Origin: Puniceicoccus vermicola
GTDB lineage: Bacteria; Verrucomicrobiota; Verrucomicrobiia; Opitutales; Puniceicoccaceae
Length of the DNA stretch: 64,000 bases
NCBI RefSeq assembly: GCF_014230055.1
Contig: NZ_JACHVA010000082.1
Location: forward strand, 1 to 64,000
Direction of reading: 5' to 3'
This document shows positions 60,691 to 64,000 of this stretch, one piece after another; the stretch's first letter is position 1; every line of letters starts with the position of its first letter. The notes beneath the pieces are model-generated. The model was given only the letters and a program-made list of their open reading frames with translations, was not told where the DNA came from and did not search any database. Both the position numbers and the translations under genes were made by a program.

Positions 60691-60861
60691 CTAGATAGTC
60701 CTCATCGCTGGCTTTACGAACGGCCTCGACGGAGGGGAGGATTGACGCTCAATCAACTCGTCAATCCGTCTCCTTGCCGAGGAGGGCGCGAAGGTCAGAG
60801 GGGGCGTCGGAGACGGATCCTCAGACAAATCCGGTGCCGGATTCTGGACTTTCTTGTTCAT
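60691..60861 (-). CDS. Small Pro-rich protein upstream of the kinase
   Basis: ATG 60861 (MNKKVQNPAPDLSEDPSPTP) to TAG 60691 gives 56 residues: a disordered Pro/Ser-rich part and a basic helix (SARRRIDELIERQ). The stop is 4 bases before the kinase ATG, which suggests translational coupling. The frame extends up to 60906 into a REP-like palindrome. It may be a real small protein or a leader; no family was recognised. Confidence 0.4.
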   Translation of the reverse strand: MNKKVQNPAPDLSEDPSPTPPLTFAPSSARRRIDELIERQSSPPSRPFVKPAMRTI

Positions 60862-60892
60862 GTTTTGCTGGTTGCTTGGATACATGCTGGTT

Positions 60893-60911
60893 GCGGGTTG
60901 AGCCAACCCGC
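60893..60911. repeat. REP-like palindrome, isolated copy
   Basis: GCGGGTTGAGCCAACCCGC differs by one base from the copies at 58857, 59090 and 59323. It is followed by the same GCTACCT and lies 12 bases after the lemA stop. Confidence 0.75.
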
Positions 60912-60922
60912 GCTACCTTGGG

Positions 60923-61498
60923 CTAGAACTGGGTGGTGGGGACTTCGCGGACCGACGGGTCTACGTCGAAATATTCCTCAGGCTGAAATCCAAAGGCGCC
61001 GGCGACTAAGCTGGAGGGGAACTGTTCGCACTTATTGCGATATTCGCGGACGTTGCCGTTGAAGAAGCGACGGGCGGCTTGGATGCGATCTTCTGTGATA
61101 ACGAGTTCGCGTTGCAGTTGGAGGAAATTCTGGTCGGCCTTGAGTTCTGGGTAATCTTCGGCACGGGCGAGGAGATGGGTGACCTGTCGGGACATCTCCT
61201 GCTCGGCGGGAGCTTGCTGGCCGGCCGAACCCTGACCACTCGTCTGGAGACAGCGTTCCCGGGCGAGGGTGACTCGCTCGAGGACTTCCTTTTCGTGGGC
61301 CGCGTAGCCCTTTACGGTTTCGACCAGATTGGGAATGAGTTCGTAGCGCCGTTTCAACTCCGTGTCGATATTGCTCCAGGCTTCCCGGATGTGATTGCGG
61401 AGGGAAACGAGGCCATTGTACTGGGCCAAGAGCCAGATGCCGGGAAGAAGGATGACCACCGCGACGATGATCCAGGGGAGTATGGACGGTGCATTCAT
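60923..61498 (-). CDS. LemA family protein
   Basis: A 191-residue protein with an N-terminal membrane helix (ILPWIIVAVVILLPGIWLLA) and the LemA helical domain: YNGLVSLRNHIREAWSNIDT, LKRRYELIPNLVETVKGYAA, ALITEDRIQAARRFFN-like block (LVITEDRIQAARRFFN) and the end FGFQPEEYFDVD. Found in the inner membrane with a large soluble part; the role is unknown. Its start overlaps the stop of the DUF3137-like gene by 4 bases, so the pair is co-translated. Confidence 0.92.
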   Translation of the reverse strand: MNAPSILPWIIVAVVILLPGIWLLAQYNGLVSLRNHIREAWSNIDTELKRRYELIPNLVETVKGYAAHEKEVLERVTLARERCLQTSGQGSAGQQAPAEQEMSRQVTHLLARAEDYPELKADQNFLQLQRELVITEDRIQAARRFFNGNVREYRNKCEQFPSSLVAGAFGFQPEEYFDVDPSVREVPTTQF

Positions 61499-62181
61499 GA
61501 AATGGGTCGTTCTTCCTCGAATAGGTATTCAGGCATGAGGCCGAAGATGGATCCGAGCCGTGCGACGTTGCGCTCCCAGTCCTCGACTTTGGTTTTGCGG
61601 GAAAAGGCGAGCACAAGCCATGCTCCTTCCACCTCAATGTTGAGGTCCTCTTCGTCGAGGAGATAGTCGATCATCCGGGCATTGCAGAAATCGTAGGCAA
61701 ACTTCTTGTCGCGGCTCTTGACGTTGTAGCGCTTGGAGAACTCCACGGACTCAAAATCGATGTCGTCGAACCCGAGCATTTGGGCAAACTTCTGAAAGAT
61801 TCCCTCCCGGTAAATGCGGAGCTCGGGGAAAGCACCGGGAAGCATGAGGAGGAAACTGGAACCGTGGTAATGGTGAGTCGTGCGGTTCCCCTTAGAGTCG
61901 GTCGAATGCGTTTCGTAGTGAAAGTCGAAGGTCTCGAGCGTTCGCCCGTCCATGTCTCCACGAAGTCGATTGTAGAGGTATCGATTACTGCCCTTGCGGA
62001 TCGGATCAATGAATTCGAATTGCCGGATCTCAGTCTTGTTTTTTTCGGGGAAGAACTGCAGTCCATGCTTGCGGGCCAAAGCCGCTAGAGCTTCGCGTCG
62101 CTTTTTCTGCTGGAGCCAACCATAGTAGGCCAGTCCTCCAAAAACGATGACGACGGGGATGATTATGAAAACGGGGTTCAT
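61495..62181 (-). CDS. DUF3137-like membrane protein, LemA partner
   Basis: A 228-residue protein with an N-terminal membrane helix (VFIIIPVVIVFGGLAYYGWL), then an alpha-beta domain: REALAALARKHGLQFFPEKN, YNRLRGDMDGRTLETFDFHY, a His-rich turn (RTTHHYHGSS) and LVLAFSRKTKVEDWERN. Such domains are often encoded beside lemA. The 4-base overlap with lemA suggests a complex. The function is unknown. Confidence 0.7.
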   Translation of the reverse strand: MNPVFIIIPVVIVFGGLAYYGWLQQKKRREALAALARKHGLQFFPEKNKTEIRQFEFIDPIRKGSNRYLYNRLRGDMDGRTLETFDFHYETHSTDSKGNRTTHHYHGSSFLLMLPGAFPELRIYREGIFQKFAQMLGFDDIDFESVEFSKRYNVKSRDKKFAYDFCNARMIDYLLDEEDLNIEVEGAWLVLAFSRKTKVEDWERNVARLGSIFGLMPEYLFEEERPIS

Positions 62182-62266
62182 CGGATTAGAGTGTGAGAAA
62201 GGATCGAGGAGGGGACCAGTCTCAATTCGCGGAGGAAGACAGGCGAAGGCAAGAACAGGATGTTTG
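62182..62266. other. Leader of the LemA operon before the repeat array
   Basis: A short non-coding stretch between the DUF3137-like ATG and the first array unit. The lemA operon promoter should lie here or within the first repeat; no clear -10/-35 pair was found. Confidence 0.3.
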
Positions 62267-63180
62267 TAGTAGGGGCGCAGCTTCAGCTGCCCCCATCGCG
62301 GATTTTTGGGCAGTCTCTCCGTGAGGACCTTTCGTAGCCGCAGGACCGCGCAGCTAAAGCTGAGCGGCTACTTGTTGTAGGACCGGCAGCTAGAGCGGCC
62401 GGTCCCAGTGGGGATGTCGAATGTTGGGAATGCCGCCTAGGCGTCGGCGAAGAGTGCGGCTGGTGGGCCGCTTACGGGGAGGTCGCGGACGATTTTAGTA
62501 GGGGCGCAGCTTCAGCTGCCCCCATCGCGGATTTTTGGACAGTCTCTCCGTGAGGACCCTTCGTGGCCGCAGGCCCGCGCAGCTAAAGCTGAGCGGCTAC
62601 TTGTTGTAGGACCGGCTGCTAGATCGGCCGGTCCCAGTGGGGACAGTGGAATGTTGAGGATACCGCCTGGACGTCGGCGAAGAGTGCGCCTGGTGGGCCG
62701 CTTGCGGGGAGTTCGCGCACGATTTTAGTAGGGGGCAGCTTCAGCTGCCCCCATTGCGGATTTTTGGACAGTCTCCCCGTGAGGACCCTTCGTGACCGCA
62801 GGACCGCGCAGCTAAAGCTGAGCGGCTACTTGTTGTAGGACCGGCTGCTAGATCGGCCGGTCCCAGTGGGGACAGGGGAATGTTGAGGATACCGCCTGGA
62901 CGTCGGCGAAGAGTGCGGCTGGTGGGCCCCTTAGGGGAGGTTGCGGACGATTTTAGTAGGGGCGCAGCTTCAGCTGCCCCCATCGCGGATTTCTCGGACA
63001 GTCTCCCCGTGAGGACCCTTCGTGGCCGCAGGACCGCGCAGCTAAAGCTGAGCGGCTACTTGTTGTAGGAGACCGGCAGCTAAAGCTGCCGGTCCCAGTG
63101 GGGATGGCGAATGTTGGGAATGCCGCCTAGGCGTCGGCGAAGAGTGCGGCTGGTGGGCCGCTTACGGGGAGATCGCGCAC
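62267..63180. repeat. Four-copy tandem array (period about 229 bp) with several hairpins and the SMP-30 gene tail
   Basis: TAGTAGGGGCGCAGC (with small variation) starts units at 62267, 62496, 62726 and 62954. Each unit holds three inverted repeats: GCAGCTTCAGCTGC with flanking G/C runs, GTAGCCGC to GCGGCTAC, and GGACCGGC to GCCGGTCC (perfect 11-bp arms in the last unit). Each ends with about 55 bases equal to the 3' end and stop of the SMP-30-like gene. The last unit runs into the intact gene. Copies differ by scattered substitutions, so the array is not recent. Confidence 0.88.
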
Positions 63181-63987
63181 GACGAAAAGGTTTCCGCCGA
63201 ATTCTTCATCACGGTCTTTGGCTGTGCCGGTGCTGATGTAGAGGTCATTGCCCTTCGGTCCTCCGAAGGCGCACGAGGTGGTTTCGTGGGCGGGGACGTC
63301 GATGCGGCTGACCTCCTTGCCGGTTTCCGGATTGTAGCGGGCGACGTGTCCGCCGTGGCAGAAGGCGATCCAGAGGTTGTCTTCGCTGTCGATGGTCATT
63401 CCATCGGGCGAGGAATCCTTGTTCGAGGTCTCGACCACGACCCGAGGATTGGAAAGGGTCCCGGTTGCAGAATCGTAATCGAAGGCTTTGACTTCCTTGG
63501 AGGGGGTGTCGATGTAGAAGAGGGTCTTGCCGTCGGCTGACCAAGCGAGCCCGTTGGAGTTGGTCACTGGGCCGTAGGCTACGGAGTGCGACAAATCGCT
63601 GTCCAAGCAGTAGAGTTTGGCGGCTCCCGTTACTTTATCGGTGGCAATCGTTCCGCCATAGAGACGACCGTCAGGAGAGCACTTGCCGTCGTTGAAACGA
63701 TTGTTGGGAAGATCGGGCTCGGGATCGTATATCGGGGTGCTCGTGCCCGTTTCGCGATCCAGGAAATAAAAACCGTTGTCTCCGCCCCAGAGGAGGCGTC
63801 CGGACTTGCAGGGAACGACGAAGCCTACTTGTTGGTCGAGTTCCCAGCTCTGTTGCTTGCCGGTCTCGGGATCGAATTCAAGGATGCTCTGGGCGTGAAT
63901 GTCGACGTAGAGGAGGCGGCCGTTGTGCCAAGTCGGGCCCTCGCCCCATTTCGATTGGTAGTTGCCGATCGGTTCCGGTTTATTCAT
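63127..63987 (-). CDS. SMP-30/gluconolactonase family protein
   Basis: A 286-residue six-bladed beta-propeller, complete in the window. The metal and catalytic residues are in place: Glu in GEGPTW near 17, Asn in LPNNRFNDGKCSPDGRLYGG near 97-101, Asn in VTNSNGLAWSADGKTLFY and Asp in DSSPDGMTIDSE. It opens sugar lactones to acids in sugar catabolism. The protein ends AALFADA; its last 18 codons recur in each unit of the array to its left. Confidence 0.9.
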   Translation of the reverse strand: MNKPEPIGNYQSKWGEGPTWHNGRLLYVDIHAQSILEFDPETGKQQSWELDQQVGFVVPCKSGRLLWGGDNGFYFLDRETGTSTPIYDPEPDLPNNRFNDGKCSPDGRLYGGTIATDKVTGAAKLYCLDSDLSHSVAYGPVTNSNGLAWSADGKTLFYIDTPSKEVKAFDYDSATGTLSNPRVVVETSNKDSSPDGMTIDSEDNLWIAFCHGGHVARYNPETGKEVSRIDVPAHETTSCAFGGPKGNDLYISTGTAKDRDEEFGGNLFVVRDLPVSGPPAALFADA

Positions 63988-64000
63988 GGAGAAAGGCTTT

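Noticed and set aside
62267-63180. Regularly spaced repeats that could suggest a CRISPR array
   Set aside because: The whole 229-base unit is repeated, including a gene 3' end. There are no unique spacers of 30-40 bases and no cas genes.

Overview
The window is bacterial chromosome carrying one complete-looking integrated element. Gene content (htpG, a DUF4259 protein, LemA with a DUF3137-like partner, a family-4 uracil-DNA glycosylase, a RAYT transposase, many short palindromic intergenic repeats) and the GC-rich host sequence suggest a Gram-negative bacterium of the Verrucomicrobiota, perhaps Opitutales/Puniceicoccales. That placement is an inference from gene style. No rRNA or other marker is present to prove it.

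Left edge (1-651): the tail of an ISL3-type transposase, two tandem 29-bp copies of a probable IS end, and an intact tRNA-Gly(CCC) on the minus strand. Positions 618-25264 are a compact, more AT-rich prophage of about 24.6 kb, bounded by a 34-bp direct repeat that is the 5' half of the tRNA gene. Its left arm has a tyrosine integrase, an AlpA-like helix-turn-helix protein, a T4 gp55-like late sigma factor and a very short family-A-like polymerase. Next come two nuclease-like genes and a divergent AT-rich cassette with HEPN-like proteins. From 7075 runs a lambda-like packaging and head module (small and large terminase, portal, protease-scaffold, capsid), then tail genes and fibres, several small membrane proteins, a tRNA-like gene with an ochre (UUA) anticodon and a winged-helix protein. 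The most striking signal is a (G/A)GTAAATA box just before twelve prophage start codons, usually 5-8 bases upstream. With the gp55-like factor it suggests a dispersed late-promoter system making leaderless mRNAs.

Host region (25265-64000): gltB and a glutaredoxin; a FabF-like ketosynthase, an SDR and a GT4 glycosyltransferase; small hypothetical genes and a GT4 pseudogene; a zinc-uptake pair (ZnuA plus a beta-barrel with long His/Asp/Glu loops); a class A beta-lactamase; a fused ABC transporter; htpG; rbsK-deoC; riboflavin synthase; UDG; a RAYT transposase; a KdsC-like phosphatase divergent from rlmN; ispA; an esterase-PduO-transglutaminase operon; GT2, CBS and acyltransferase genes; an RNase D-like exonuclease; a P-loop kinase; LemA/DUF3137; and an SMP-30 lactonase.

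Two independent tandem arrays (58842-59373, period 233; 62267-63180, period about 229) each repeat an intergenic palindrome together with the 3' end of the neighbouring minus-strand gene.
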